A DNA stretch of 64,000 bases from NCBI RefSeq assembly GCF_022809715.1, contig NZ_CP094461.1, positions 930,001 to 994,000 of the forward strand, written 5' to 3'. Of the stretch, positions 9,242 through 18,170 are shown piece by piece. The DNA comes from Burkholderia pyrrocinia. GTDB taxonomy: Bacteria > Pseudomonadota > Gammaproteobacteria > Burkholderiales > Burkholderiaceae. Numbering within the stretch: position 1 is the first letter of the stretch; every line of letters begins with the position of its first letter. Under the pieces are notes generated by a model. The model did not search any database. It saw only the letters and a program-made list of their open reading frames with translations, and was not told where the DNA came from. The translations under genes and the position numbers were made by a program.

Positions 9242-9564
9242 TTGGCTGACTTCTGAAATAACGTCGGAATCACCGGCGTCGCGGCCGGCAGCAGGAGGCG
9301 AGACTGTAATGCGTGCCGACGCGTGTACCAAATGGTTATTTTTGCGATCGATATCCGATCCGGCGATATGCGGCGCTTGATGCACCTGTCGCCGCCGGCC
9401 CGGATCCGGAGGCGCTCCAGCAATCCAGTATCGAGGTGCCGTTCGCTCGACCAACTCCCCCTCCTGGCCTCCGCAAATACGGCCATCGGAAATGCAAAAG
9501 ACCGGTCGGTGCAACCCGGCCGGCCTTTTGCTTTTCGCCATGCCGAAGCGTGCGCGAACCCGGT
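9242..9564. other. Intergenic promoter/terminator region
   Basis: Non-coding stretch of about 320 bp that must hold the promoter of the binding-protein operon running left and the end of the AEC carrier transcript. Apart from the hairpin listed at 9494-9531, I see no confident motif. Short ORFs here lack recognisable content. Confidence 0.5.
9494..9531 (-). terminator. Intrinsic-terminator-like hairpin, possibly bidirectional
   Basis: The outer arms GCAAAAG (9494-9500) and CTTTTGC (9525-9531) enclose CCGG/CCGG and inner GGT/ACC pairs, giving a long GC-rich stem with an A/T-rich base. T-rich sequence follows on both strands (TTTTCG on plus). It lies just past the stop of the minus-strand AEC carrier, which it probably terminates. 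Confidence 0.6.
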
Positions 9565-10482
9565 TCAGCCGTGGAACACGAGCAGCACCAACGGCATCGT
9601 GACCGCAGCAAGCGCCGTCTGTACCGTAATGATGCCGGCGGACAATCGGTGATCACCGCCGAGCAGCTTCGCCATGATGTACGCGGACGGTGTGCACGGC
9701 AGTGAATTGAACAGCACGATCGTCGTGAGTGCCGGGCCCCGGATGCCGAGGCTGAAACCGATCCAGAAGGTCAGCAGCGGCACGAGCAGCAACTTGATCA
9801 CCGACGACTGGAACACGGGGCCGCGCGCCGCCTTCGCGGCCTTCACGTCGAGGCCTGCTCCCACCGCGAGCAGTCCGAGCGGGAGCGACGCGGCGCCGAG
9901 AATCGACAGCACACTCGCCACCACGCCCGGCAAACCCAGCCCGCCGAGATTGAACGCGGCGCCGAGCACGACCGACATGATGACCGGGTTCCTCAGCAGC
10001 GCGCCGCCGATCTGCGATGCCGATGGTGCGCCGCCACGGCCGTGCTGCATCAGGATAATGATCGACGCGACGTTCAGCAGCGGAATCGCGACCGCGATGC
10101 TGATCGACGTGAGCGTGAGACCGACGCTGCCATACAACGCCGCGGCTGCGGCAACACCCACATACGTATTGGGCCGTAACGCCCCCTGGATCACCGACGA
10201 AAACACCGCCCCCGGCTGCCGGCTCCACGCTCGCCACGCATACAGCAGCGCCGCGCTCGCGGCCACCGCGCCGAGGATCGCGATCGCGATCGGCCGCACC
10301 GGAAACTGCGTCAGATTGGCTTTCGCGACCTGGCTGAACATCAGCGCGGGAAACATGTAGTAGTAGTTCAGCGTTTCGCATGGCAGCCAGAATTCGTCCG
10401 GCAGCAGGCGGCGCTGCCGCAGCACGAATCCCGCCAGGATCAGCACGAAGATCGGAACCAGCGCGGTCAGGACATTCTGCAT
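9565..10482 (-). CDS. AEC-family (auxin efflux carrier/MdcF-like) transporter
   Basis: Inner-membrane carrier of 305 residues with about ten hydrophobic spans in two halves. The N-terminal half carries the PCETLNYYYMFPALMFSQVA stretch typical of AEC proteins, and the second half ends with a conserved region around FNSLPCTPSAYIMAKLLGGD. Relatives transport malonate or other small carboxylates. The ATG at 10482 is preferred over a GTG at 10500 because GGGAG sits about 8 bases upstream of it. It is coupled to a 66-codon ORF just upstream. Substrate is unknown. Confidence 0.88.
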   Translation of the reverse strand: MQNVLTALVPIFVLILAGFVLRQRRLLPDEFWLPCETLNYYYMFPALMFSQVAKANLTQFPVRPIAIAILGAVAASAALLYAWRAWSRQPGAVFSSVIQGALRPNTYVGVAAAAALYGSVGLTLTSISIAVAIPLLNVASIIILMQHGRGGAPSASQIGGALLRNPVIMSVVLGAAFNLGGLGLPGVVASVLSILGAASLPLGLLAVGAGLDVKAAKAARGPVFQSSVIKLLLVPLLTFWIGFSLGIRGPALTTIVLFNSLPCTPSAYIMAKLLGGDHRLSAGIITVQTALAAVTMPLVLLVFHG

Positions 10483-10496
10483 CGGTTGCGCTCCCG

Positions 10497-10697
10497 TCAC
10501 GCGAAGACCAGCGTCTTCGCCAGCACGACCGCGCGATAGACGCCGATGAATGCGGCCATTGCGCGCTCGTACAACGGCGCACCGGCCCGCGCGAACAGCA
10601 GGTAGTCGCGCGAGATCGCCGCACGGTGCAGCGCAAGCAGCGTTTCAGCGGTATTCGGCGCGGGCCCGATCGTCGCGACGATGGTGGTCTTTGACAT
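10497..10697 (-). CDS. 66-codon ORF with a pyruvate-kinase-like N-terminus
   Basis: A short ORF of 66 codons starting at ATG 10697 and ending just upstream of the AEC carrier start. Its first residues, SKTTIVATIGPAPNTAETL, closely match the TKIVATIGPAS motif with which pyruvate kinases begin. The rest (YERAMAAFIGVYRAVVLAK) does not continue the pyruvate kinase pattern, and the usual LNFSHG motif is absent. It may be a degenerate remnant of a pyruvate kinase gene or a small independent protein. Nothing else indicates function. Confidence 0.45.
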   Translation of the reverse strand: MSKTTIVATIGPAPNTAETLLALHRAAISRDYLLFARAGAPLYERAMAAFIGVYRAVVLAKTLVFA

Positions 10698-11111
10698 TTT
10701 TCTCGTCCGATTAAAGGCGGTGCCCAGAAATATGACAGAACCGTGAAATTCATAAAAAGAATAAAAAATACGAAATCCAGATCCAAAGGTAATTTAGACA
10801 ACCGTCGGGATGATCGGACGATCGCGAGGGCAGAACGGCGCGCGCCTCCAGCCTCGCTACGCCGGGCCACGTAGCAGGAGCGGACCACTGATTCACGAAG
10901 ATCGTCGCCACCCATGCTGGTGAAAGCCCTCCGCCACATCGCCATTCCGGCCGCGGGAGCGTCGTGTTCCTCTGCGTAAATCGGAGGACCAGATAACGGT
11001 ATGAGAATTTCTTGGTTCTTGGATGCGTACCGCATCCAGAAAATACACGCTCCCGACAACCGGGCGCGCGACGCGCCGCCCCGCTTCACCCAAACAACGT
11101 CCCTCTTTCCC
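10698..11111. other. Divergent intergenic region
   Basis: About 410 bp separating the leftward carrier unit from the rightward ABC operon. It contains an A/T-rich block (about 10735-10800) likely to hold promoters for one or both directions. A 9-mer CCAGATAAC at 10989-10997 recurs at 17133-17141 upstream of the MmgE/PrpD operon; this may be a shared regulatory half-site or chance. No RNA motif recognised. Confidence 0.4.
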
Positions 11112-11954
11112 ATGTTCAGCAGATCGTTTCGCACTACGTCGGGCCACGCGCTGCTCGTCGCCGCCCTTCTTGCCGCTTTTTCCGGTGTTGCTCGCGCGGA
11201 CAGCACGCTCGACCGCATCCATCAACGTCACAAGATCGCGATCGGCGTGATCCTGTCGGGGCCGCCGTTCGGCTCGCTCGATCCCGCGACGCAAAAGCCG
11301 GTCGGCTTCAACGTCGATCTGGCGAACGACGTCGCGAAACGGCTCAGCGTCGACGTCGAGCTGACACCGGTGCAGCCGTCGAACCGCGTGCAGTTCCTGC
11401 AGCAGGGCAAGGTCGACGCACTGATCGCCAACATGGAGCTGACGACGGAGCGCGCGGAGATACTGTCGTATGCGCCGACGCCGTTCGAGTTCATCGGCGG
11501 CGCACTGATCGCGCGCAAGGACAGCGGCATCAAGACCTGGGCCGACGTGCGCGGCAAGCCAGTCTGCGTGTCGCAGGGCAGCAACTACACGAAGCCGCTC
11601 GCGACGGAATACGGCGCGCAGGTGAAGGCGTTCCGCGGCCAGCCCGAATCGCTGCTCGCGCTTCGCGGCAACAACTGCGTGGCCGCCGTGCACGTCGCGC
11701 CGACGTTGCGCATGCTCGTCGCGCGCAATCCGGACTGGAAGGACTATGCGACGCCGCTGCCGACCGACCTGATTCCGTCGCCGGCGGTGATCTGGGTCCG
11801 CAAGGGCGAGACCGATACGCAGAGCGCGCTCGACCGGATCGTCCAGGACTGGCATCGCAGCGGCTGGCTGCTCGACGTCGAGCGCAGGAACGGCATGACG
11901 CCGTCGCAAGGCGTGCTCGACCTGAACGCGAAGCTCAAGGCACAGCGCACATGA
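11112..11954 (+). CDS. Amino-acid-type ABC transporter periplasmic binding protein
   Basis: Family 3 solute-binding protein, 280 residues from the ATG at 11112. The open frame continues upstream to 11001, but the signal peptide (basic MFSRSFR, hydrophobic ALLVAALLAAFSG, cleavage near ARA/DS) fixes the start. Mature features: KIAIGVILSGPPFGSLD, GFNVDLANDVAKRL, the ligand-contact region NMELTTERAEILSYAPTPFE and the hinge region KPVCVSQGSNYTKPL. First gene of a four-gene transporter operon; the next gene overlaps its stop (ATGA). It is only distantly similar to the 8438-9241 binding protein. Confidence 0.92.
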   Translation: MFSRSFRTTSGHALLVAALLAAFSGVARADSTLDRIHQRHKIAIGVILSGPPFGSLDPATQKPVGFNVDLANDVAKRLSVDVELTPVQPSNRVQFLQQGKVDALIANMELTTERAEILSYAPTPFEFIGGALIARKDSGIKTWADVRGKPVCVSQGSNYTKPLATEYGAQVKAFRGQPESLLALRGNNCVAAVHVAPTLRMLVARNPDWKDYATPLPTDLIPSPAVIWVRKGETDTQSALDRIVQDWHRSGWLLDVERRNGMTPSQGVLDLNAKLKAQRT

Positions 11955-12685
11955 CGGCAGCCGCCGCAGTCGATGCGCTCCGCAAGCTCGGCCTCGATTA
12001 CAGCTTCGTGCTGGCCCCGGACGAACGCGCGTCGTTCGTGCACGGGATGGGCGCGACGCTCGAACTGTCGATCGCGACCGCGCTCGGCAGCCTCGCCTGC
12101 GGTGTCGCGCTCGCCGCGTTGCTGGTGTCGCCCAGCGCGGCACTGGCGCGCCCTGCGCGCGCATTCGTCGAAGTCACCCGCAACACACCGACGCTCGTCC
12201 AGTTGTTCTGCGCATTCCTCGTCGTCAACATGCTGATCAGCGCCGCATTGCGCGATCTGGGCGGCAATCCGCTGACGCCGTTCATCTGGAGCGTGATCGT
12301 GATCTCGCTGCACAAGGGCGCGTTCCATGCGGAAGCGCTGCGCGCCGGCCTCGAAGCGGTGCCGCGCGCCACGCTGGAAGCCGCGCAGTCGCTCGGCTAC
12401 AGCCGCCGCCAGCGGCTCTGGCACGTGCAGCTGCCGCTCGCGGTGCGCTTCGCGCTACCGGCGCTCGTCAACAACCTGGTCGACCTCGTGAAGATGACGA
12501 CGGTCGCGTCGGCGATCGCGGTCGGCGACGTCACCTATGCGTCGATCATGATCTGGACGCAGCGCGACAACGTGCTCGAGCTGATGATCCTGATCCTGCT
12601 CTTCTTCGGCGCGCTCACGTTCACGGTCAACCTCGCGGGGCGCTGGCTCGAACACCGCTTGAGGATACCCGGCTATGGCCATTGA
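11951..12685 (+). CDS. Amino-acid-type ABC transporter permease
   Basis: HisQ/GlnP-like permease, 244 residues. It has the ATRNTP-type motif (EVTRNTPTLVQLFCAFLV) after the first span and the coupling EAA loop ATLEAAQSLGYSRRQRLWHV, followed by LPALVNNLVDLVKMT. The start codon is inside the stop of the binding-protein gene, and the 3' end overlaps the second permease by 11 bp, so the operon is translationally coupled throughout. The long frame extending upstream to 11012 is a shadow over the binding protein. Confidence 0.92.
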   Translation: MTAAAAVDALRKLGLDYSFVLAPDERASFVHGMGATLELSIATALGSLACGVALAALLVSPSAALARPARAFVEVTRNTPTLVQLFCAFLVVNMLISAALRDLGGNPLTPFIWSVIVISLHKGAFHAEALRAGLEAVPRATLEAAQSLGYSRRQRLWHVQLPLAVRFALPALVNNLVDLVKMTTVASAIAVGDVTYASIMIWTQRDNVLELMILILLFFGALTFTVNLAGRWLEHRLRIPGYGH

Positions 12686-13460
12686 CTCGCTCGCTTCGCC
12701 CGCGCGCCTCGTGCGCTGGCCCGCGGTCGCGGCAACACTGGCCGCGCTGGCGGTCGTCGCGCTGGCCGTTGCCGGTCGCCGCCACCCGACGCTCGTCGCG
12801 CTCGTCACGTGGCTGCCCGCGCTCGGCAACGCGATGCTCGTCAACATCGGCATCAGCGCGCTAGCGATCCTGCTCGGCACGCTCGCCGGCCTCGTGCTCG
12901 GCCCGCTGACGCTGTCGCGGCTCGGCATCGCACGCGTTGCGGCGCGCGCCTACGTGCAGGTGTTCCGCAATGCGCCGCTGCTCGTGCTGATCTATTTCTC
13001 GACGTATGTATTCCCGTTCGAAATCAGGTTCGGCCATGCGTCGCTGCCGTTTCCGGACTGGTTCAAGGTGACGCTCGGCCTCGCGCTGCCGGCGAGCGCG
13101 AACTTCGCGGAAATCTTCCGCGGCGCGATCCAGTCGATTCCGCATGCGCAGTGGGACGCCGCACGCTCGCTCGCGTTCAGCCGCGTGCAGGTGTTCCGCT
13201 GGATCATCCTGCCGCAATGCGTGCGCCGCATGCTGCCGCCGTGGATGAACCTGTACGCGAGCATCACGATGGCCACCGCGCTCGCGTCGCTCGTCGGCGT
13301 GCACGACCTGCTCGACACCGCGCAGGTCGCGAGCAATACCGTCGCGCGCGCCGACTTCACCGTCGTCGTCTATTTCACGGTACTCGGCCTGTTTTTCGCG
13401 TACTGCTACCCGATTGCCCGTTTCACCCGCCTTCTCGAACGACGTCATGCATTCCACTGA
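12675..13460 (+). CDS. Amino-acid-type ABC transporter permease, second subunit
   Basis: HisM-like permease of 261 residues. Notable segments: a long N-terminal hydrophobic span (VAATLAALAVVALAVAG), the QVFRNAPLLVLIYFSTYVF motif, and the coupling loop HAQWDAARSLAFSRVQVFRWI with LPQCVRRMLPPWMN. It overlaps its neighbours at both ends (11 bp and 14 bp) and would form the heteromeric channel with the preceding permease. Confidence 0.92.
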   Translation: MAIDSLASPARLVRWPAVAATLAALAVVALAVAGRRHPTLVALVTWLPALGNAMLVNIGISALAILLGTLAGLVLGPLTLSRLGIARVAARAYVQVFRNAPLLVLIYFSTYVFPFEIRFGHASLPFPDWFKVTLGLALPASANFAEIFRGAIQSIPHAQWDAARSLAFSRVQVFRWIILPQCVRRMLPPWMNLYASITMATALASLVGVHDLLDTAQVASNTVARADFTVVVYFTVLGLFFAYCYPIARFTRLLERRHAFH

Positions 13461-14286
13461 AACTCCGCGCGGCGCGGACGAGCCGCTCGTCCGCCTGCGC
13501 GACGTGCATCTGTCCTACGGCACGACGCCCGTGCTGCGCGGTATCGATCTCGACGTGCACCGCGGCCAGGCCGTGTCCATCATCGGTCCGTCCGGCTCCG
13601 GCAAATCGACGATCCTGCGTTGCATCACGGGGCTATTGCGGCCGCAGCGCGGCCTGATCGACGTCGACGGCACGCGCGTCGACCGGCTCGCATCGGAGCG
13701 CGACGAAATCGCGCTGCGCAAGCGCGTCGGCTTCGTGTTCCAGCAGTACAACCTGTTTCCGCACCTGAGCGTGCTCGACAACCTCGTCGCCGCGCCGGTC
13801 AGGATTCTCGGCCGCGATCGCACCGAAGCCGTGCGCACCGCGCACGCGCTGCTCGAACGCGTGCGCCTCGGCGACAAGGCGCATGCGTACCCCGGCGAGC
13901 TGTCGGGCGGCCAGCAGCAGCGCGTCGCGATCGCTCGCGCGCTCGCGATGCAGCCCGACCTGATCCTGTTCGACGAGGTGACGTCCGCGCTGGATCCGGA
14001 AACCGTCGGTGACGTGCTGGCGGTGATCCGGGATCTCGTGCGCGACGGCATGACCTGCGTGCTCGTCACGCACGAGATGCGGTTCGCCGAGGAAATCAGC
14101 GACGTCGTCTACTTCACCGAGGCGGGCGTGATCGTCGAGCACGGGCCGGCCACGCAACTGTTCCGGGCGCCGCAAAGCACGCGCACGCGGGCTTTCCTCG
14201 CGCATGCGCTCGGCCCGGCCGGCAGCCCGCACGCCAGCCGCGACAGCGCGCCGATCGCACTCGACCTGACGCGCTTCGCGGTCTGA
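13447..14286 (+). CDS. Amino-acid-type ABC transporter ATPase
   Basis: GlnQ/HisP-family ATPase, 279 residues from ATG 13447. Walker A GPSGSGKST, Q-loop VFQQYNLFPHLS, signature LSGGQQQRVAIARALAM, Walker B LILFDEVTSALDPE and the H-loop VTHEM are all intact, so it should be active. A TTG at 13414 would extend it further into the permease and is less likely. Its stop is one base away from the convergent monooxygenase stop. It is the only amino-acid-type ATPase in this window and could also serve the ATPase-less system at 6935-9241 (inference). Confidence 0.93.
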   Translation: MHSTETPRGADEPLVRLRDVHLSYGTTPVLRGIDLDVHRGQAVSIIGPSGSGKSTILRCITGLLRPQRGLIDVDGTRVDRLASERDEIALRKRVGFVFQQYNLFPHLSVLDNLVAAPVRILGRDRTEAVRTAHALLERVRLGDKAHAYPGELSGGQQQRVAIARALAMQPDLILFDEVTSALDPETVGDVLAVIRDLVRDGMTCVLVTHEMRFAEEISDVVYFTEAGVIVEHGPATQLFRAPQSTRTRAFLAHALGPAGSPHASRDSAPIALDLTRFAV

Positions 14287-14287
14287 G

Positions 14288-15619
14288 TCAACGCACTGCG
14301 TAGCGGCTCGGCGGCCGCGCGAGCCCGAGATGATCGCGCAGCGTCGTGCCCTCGTATTCGGTGCGGAACAAGCCGCGCCGTTGCAACTCCGGCACGACAT
14401 GCTCGACGAAATCGTCGAGTCCGCCCGGGAAGTAGGGCGGCATGATGTTGAAGCCGTCCGCGGCGCCACCCTCGAACCATTCCTCCAGCGCGTCCGCGAC
14501 CTGCGTCGGCGTGCCCCACACGATCCGGTGCCCACGTGCGCCGGCGACGAGATAGTACAGTTCGCGCAGCGTGAGGTTCTCGCGGCGTGCGAGATCGGTC
14601 AGCAGCTTCGCGCGGCTCTTCAACTGATCGGATTCGGGCAAGTCGGGCAGCGGGCCGTCGAGCGGATACTTCGACACGTCGTGGCCGAGACGGTCGGACA
14701 GCAGCGTCAGCGCGCCCGACGTGTCCGTCCATTGCTGGAGCTGCGCATACTTGTCCTTGGCCTCCTGCTCGGTGCGACCGATCACCGGAAATACGCCCGG
14801 CATCACGGCCAGTGCGTCCTCCGCGCGGCCGTATGCCGCGAGCCGCCCCTTCAGGTCGCGATAGAACGCCTGTGCTTCCTCGAGCGTCTGCTGCGCGGTG
14901 AACACCACTTCAGCGGTGCGCGCGGCAAGCTCCTGACCGGGGCCCGACGAGCCGGCCTGAATCACGACCGGATGACCCTGCGGCGGGCGCGACGCGTTCA
15001 GCGGCCCCTTCACGTTGAAGAAGCGTCCTGCGTGATCGAGCACGTGCACCTTCGCCGGGTCGAAATATACGCCGCGCGCCTTGTCCCTGACGACCGCGTC
15101 GTCGTCCCAGCTGTCCCAGAGCCCTTTCACGACGTCGACGAATTCGCCGGCCATCTCGTAGCGCTGCGCGTGATCGGGATGGTTGCCGCGCGTGAAGTTC
15201 GCCGCGGTGCGGTCGTACGAGGTCGTCACGACGTTCCATGCCGCGCGCCCACCGCTCAGGTGGTCGAGCGATGCGAACACGCGTGCGATGTGGTACGGCT
15301 CGCTGTACGTCGTCGACGCGGTCGCCGCGAGGCCGATGTGCCGCGTATGCATCGCGAGCGCGGACAGCAGGCTCAGCGGCTCGAAGCGCATCGCCATCGA
15401 CGGGTGCGCGTCCGGGCCGCTCGTCAGGCCGTCGGCGAGGAAGACCATGTCGAACTTCGCACGCTCGGCGGTCTGCACGACGCGGCGCAGCAGGTCGAAG
15501 TTCTCGCTGCCGGATTCGGCGTCGGGGTGGCGCCAGCCGGCGACGTGGTGCCCGGCGCCCTGAAGGAACAGCCCCAGGCGCATCTGGCGGCGGGAAGGTG
15601 TGCTGCGATCGGTGCTCAT
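14288..15619 (-). CDS. NtaA/SnaA/DszA-family flavin-dependent monooxygenase (second)
   Basis: Second LLM-class monooxygenase of the NTA/DszA group, 443 residues, clearly a different paralogue from the 5525-6913 protein. Conserved stretches: MRLGLFLQGAGHHVAGWRHP at the N-terminus, DMVFLADGL, GLAATASTTYSEPYHIAR, ARVFASLDHLSGGRAAWNVV, SRPPQGHPVVIQAGSSGPGQ and a C-terminal LDDFVEHVVPELQRRGLFR. Its ATG overlaps the stop of the MmgE/PrpD gene (ATGA), so the two enzymes are co-translated and probably act in one pathway. The convergent ABC operon likely feeds it. A flavin reductase partner is not seen here. Confidence 0.9.
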   Translation of the reverse strand: MSTDRSTPSRRQMRLGLFLQGAGHHVAGWRHPDAESGSENFDLLRRVVQTAERAKFDMVFLADGLTSGPDAHPSMAMRFEPLSLLSALAMHTRHIGLAATASTTYSEPYHIARVFASLDHLSGGRAAWNVVTTSYDRTAANFTRGNHPDHAQRYEMAGEFVDVVKGLWDSWDDDAVVRDKARGVYFDPAKVHVLDHAGRFFNVKGPLNASRPPQGHPVVIQAGSSGPGQELAARTAEVVFTAQQTLEEAQAFYRDLKGRLAAYGRAEDALAVMPGVFPVIGRTEQEAKDKYAQLQQWTDTSGALTLLSDRLGHDVSKYPLDGPLPDLPESDQLKSRAKLLTDLARRENLTLRELYYLVAGARGHRIVWGTPTQVADALEEWFEGGAADGFNIMPPYFPGGLDDFVEHVVPELQRRGLFRTEYEGTTLRDHLGLARPPSRYAVR

Positions 15620-16971
15620 GATTGAAGCGACGTAAAGGTGTGGAAAAGGCGTGCGAGATCGGCCGTGCTTCGCATCGTGTCGATCAGTTCCGGCACGAAC
15701 GCGAGCGCGGGATCGTGGGCAGTTGCATCCGCGAACTTCGCGGCGAGATCGTCGGTGCCGACGAGGCGCTCGGTGCGCCGCTGCAGCGTGTCGCCGCCGC
15801 GAAGCGCGATCTCGACGACCGAGAAGCGCGTCGCGGGATCGGTCGACGCGCGCGGCGCCGCGGCATCGTGGCGCCGCGTCACGCGTGCGGCGAGCGCGAT
15901 CAGGTCGTCGCGCACGGGCACGTCGGCGAACGTCGCGACACCGGGCGGCCCGTCCGTCAGCGCGGCGGCCACCGCGTATTCCACGCTGAAGCGTGCTTCG
16001 AGGCCGGTTGCCGGCAGCCGGTTCGACAGCGGCGTGTCGCCGCCTGGCGGGAAGGTGACCGCGATGCCATCGATGTCCGCCGGCACGATGCGGTGGCGAG
16101 CGCGCAGATCGAGCGCGGCCTGTACCGCGTAATGGGTTGCCGTGCAGCACGGCCACGGCTTGAAGTACAGGCCGGGCGACACGATCTGCCACGGCGCGCC
16201 CCAGTCGGCCAGCACGCGCGCCGGCTGCGCCGCGCCGCCGCCGAACACGGCGAAGAATCCTTCCGGGCCGTCGAGTGCGCCCGGTGCGCCGGCCAGTCCC
16301 GCCTCCGCGAGTTCGGCGGCGAACAGGCCCGCGCGCGCCGCCAGGCCCGCGTGCAACGGCTTGACCTCGCTGCCGAACTGCAGCCGCAGCCCGGCCGATT
16401 GCGTCGCGGCAATGCCGAGTGCGTTGTCGGTGGCCGCCGCATCGAGCCCGAGCAGACGTGCCGCGGCGGCGGCCGCGCCGAGCGTGCCGAGTGTCGCGGT
16501 GTTGTGGAAGCCGAGTTCGTAGTGGCGGCTGCCGAGCGCGAGACCGACCCGCGCCATCGTCTCGACGCCGACGACGTATGCGTCGAGCAGGTCCAGCGCG
16601 CTGCGTGCGCGCACCTGCGCGAGCGCGAGCAGCGCCGGCAGTAGCACGGTGCCCGGATGGCCGCGCACGCTGCTGTGCACGTCGTCGTAGTCGAGCGCGT
16701 GGCCTGCATAGCCGTTGAGCAGTGCCGCATCGTGCGGCGACGCCGGAGTCGCGCGACCGATGACCGCTGCCGCCCCGGCCGAATCGCGGCCGCACACCGC
16801 CAGCAGCTTGCGGTAACCGCTGTCGCGCGCGCCGGCGAACGCGGCGGCAAGAAAATCGAGCAGGCCGCGCCGCGCGGCTGCGATGGCGGATGGATCACGC
16901 GCGGGCGCGGCGCACGCGATCGCGGCGGCCAGCCGGCGCGTGATGCCGTCGGGAATCGAGTGGGAAGACAT
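15616..16971 (-). CDS. MmgE/PrpD-family protein
   Basis: Protein of 451 residues from ATG 16971, the normal length of the MmgE/PrpD family, which includes 2-methylcitrate dehydratase, cis-aconitate decarboxylase and iminodisuccinate epimerase. Visible family landmarks: LNGYAGHALDYDDVHSSVRG (the active-site DDxH region), HPGTVLLPALLALAQ, GFHNTATLGTLGAAAAAARL, QFGSEVKPLHAGLAARAG and KPWPCCTATHYAVQAAL. It is the first gene of a two-gene unit with the monooxygenase. Because iminodisuccinate epimerase works beside aminopolycarboxylate degradation, an N- or S-linked succinyl compound is an attractive substrate, but this is inference. The open frame upstream to 17082 lacks family content. Confidence 0.88.
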   Translation of the reverse strand: MSSHSIPDGITRRLAAAIACAAPARDPSAIAAARRGLLDFLAAAFAGARDSGYRKLLAVCGRDSAGAAAVIGRATPASPHDAALLNGYAGHALDYDDVHSSVRGHPGTVLLPALLALAQVRARSALDLLDAYVVGVETMARVGLALGSRHYELGFHNTATLGTLGAAAAAARLLGLDAAATDNALGIAATQSAGLRLQFGSEVKPLHAGLAARAGLFAAELAEAGLAGAPGALDGPEGFFAVFGGGAAQPARVLADWGAPWQIVSPGLYFKPWPCCTATHYAVQAALDLRARHRIVPADIDGIAVTFPPGGDTPLSNRLPATGLEARFSVEYAVAAALTDGPPGVATFADVPVRDDLIALAARVTRRHDAAAPRASTDPATRFSVVEIALRGGDTLQRRTERLVGTDDLAAKFADATAHDPALAFVPELIDTMRSTADLARLFHTFTSLQS

Positions 16972-17339
16972 GTCGGCAGTTGGGAAGTCGCGAAATGCCG
17001 CAACGGGCGGCGCAGCCGGATCCTTCCGGTTCCGGCTCCGATGGGAGCGTCGGATACTAGCGAAGCATTCGCACGGGCCCAACCAAGTATTCGAGCTTTC
17101 TATATCGCGTATTCAGCGCTGCCTGAGGGGAGCCAGATAACTTCGCTCCGTGCATGACGCTGTCGATGAACCGGGTGATTGCCGACCGGCAGCTTGCTGC
17201 TGCCGTGATGCGTCAGGTCGGCAGTCGACACGAGCCGTGCCGCCGACATGGCGGAACGACGAAATTCCAAGGAAGAATCAATTGGAAAGCTGAATCAGGA
17301 CGGGATTTCCCAGGCGTCTGAATGCACTGTCCAATCGAT
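16972..17339. other. Intergenic region upstream of the MmgE/PrpD operon
   Basis: About 370 bp between the MmgE/PrpD start and the end of the GntR gene, both on the minus strand. It should contain the promoter for the two-gene enzyme operon. The only note is the CCAGATAAC 9-mer (17133-17141) shared with the region before the ABC operon. Short ORFs here are unconvincing. Confidence 0.4.
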
Positions 17340-18125
17340 TTACTGCGCGGCGCCATCGCCATGATCCACGACGGAAGGCGCGCCGCAGGCGACAAATCGT
17401 GCTTCGACACCGCTTCGCACGACCAGGTCGAAGCGCTCCGGCCGAATATGAAACAGCGTGGACTCGCACGTGCGGCCGTCAGCCAGACGAGACGTACGCC
17501 GCAACACCAGCAACGGCCCCTGCTTGCCGGTCTTTAGCAGGGCGGCGATATCGTCCGGCGCGGCCACGGCCGTCACCGACATGTCGGCGTCGGCAATGCG
17601 CCAGCCGAGCAACTGCTCCAGCAGTTCGTAAGTCGGCATGCTATCGGCCTGCGCATAAGCGACGTCACGTGCCTCAGGCAACAGACAGGTCTGCGCGAGC
17701 GCGATCGGCTCGTCGTCGACCCAGTGCAGGCGTTCGAGATAAATGCAGCGCGTGACGTCGGCCGCGAATACTTGCTGCAAGCCCGGCGGTACGTCACATG
17801 TTTCCATTCGCAGCAATTCCATCCGTGCGCGTGCGCCCTGCCCGGCGATCGAATCGTGGAGCCCGCGCAGCACGTCGAGCCGATGCCGCAGCCGCTGCTT
17901 CGCGGCGAAGGTCCCTTTGCCCTGCTTGCGTTCGACGATGCGAGCGTCGGCCAGGCGATCGAGCGCGAGCCTGACGGTCACGCGGCTCACCGAGAAGCGC
18001 TCGCTCAGTTGCGCCTCGGACGGCAGTTTGCCGGTCGGCTCGTAGATGCCCTGCTCGATCTCATCGCGCAGCGTCGCCGCGATCTGCTCGTAGAGCGACG
18101 TCGCATCGTCACGTACCAACGTCAT
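17340..18125 (-). CDS. GntR-family (HutC/UTRA) transcriptional regulator
   Basis: Regulator of 261 residues. The N-terminal 70 residues are a winged helix of the GntR type (SLYEQIAATLRDEIEQGIY, LPSEAQLSERFSVSRVTVRLALDRL, then GKGTF at the wing). The C-terminal part is a UTRA effector-binding domain, with YLERLHWVDDEPIALAQTCL and a late CESTLFHIRPERFDLVV. It is transcribed away from the DASS transporter gene, and a strong palindrome in the shared intergenic region (18205-18226) suits it as operator. It probably represses the transporter and hydrolase genes until their substrate binds. Confidence 0.92.
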   Translation of the reverse strand: MTLVRDDATSLYEQIAATLRDEIEQGIYEPTGKLPSEAQLSERFSVSRVTVRLALDRLADARIVERKQGKGTFAAKQRLRHRLDVLRGLHDSIAGQGARARMELLRMETCDVPPGLQQVFAADVTRCIYLERLHWVDDEPIALAQTCLLPEARDVAYAQADSMPTYELLEQLLGWRIADADMSVTAVAAPDDIAALLKTGKQGPLLVLRRTSRLADGRTCESTLFHIRPERFDLVVRSGVEARFVACGAPSVVDHGDGAAQ

Positions 18126-18170
18126 CGGTTTTTCCCTTCCGTGCCCGGCCCGCGCTATGCGCGATTCCCG

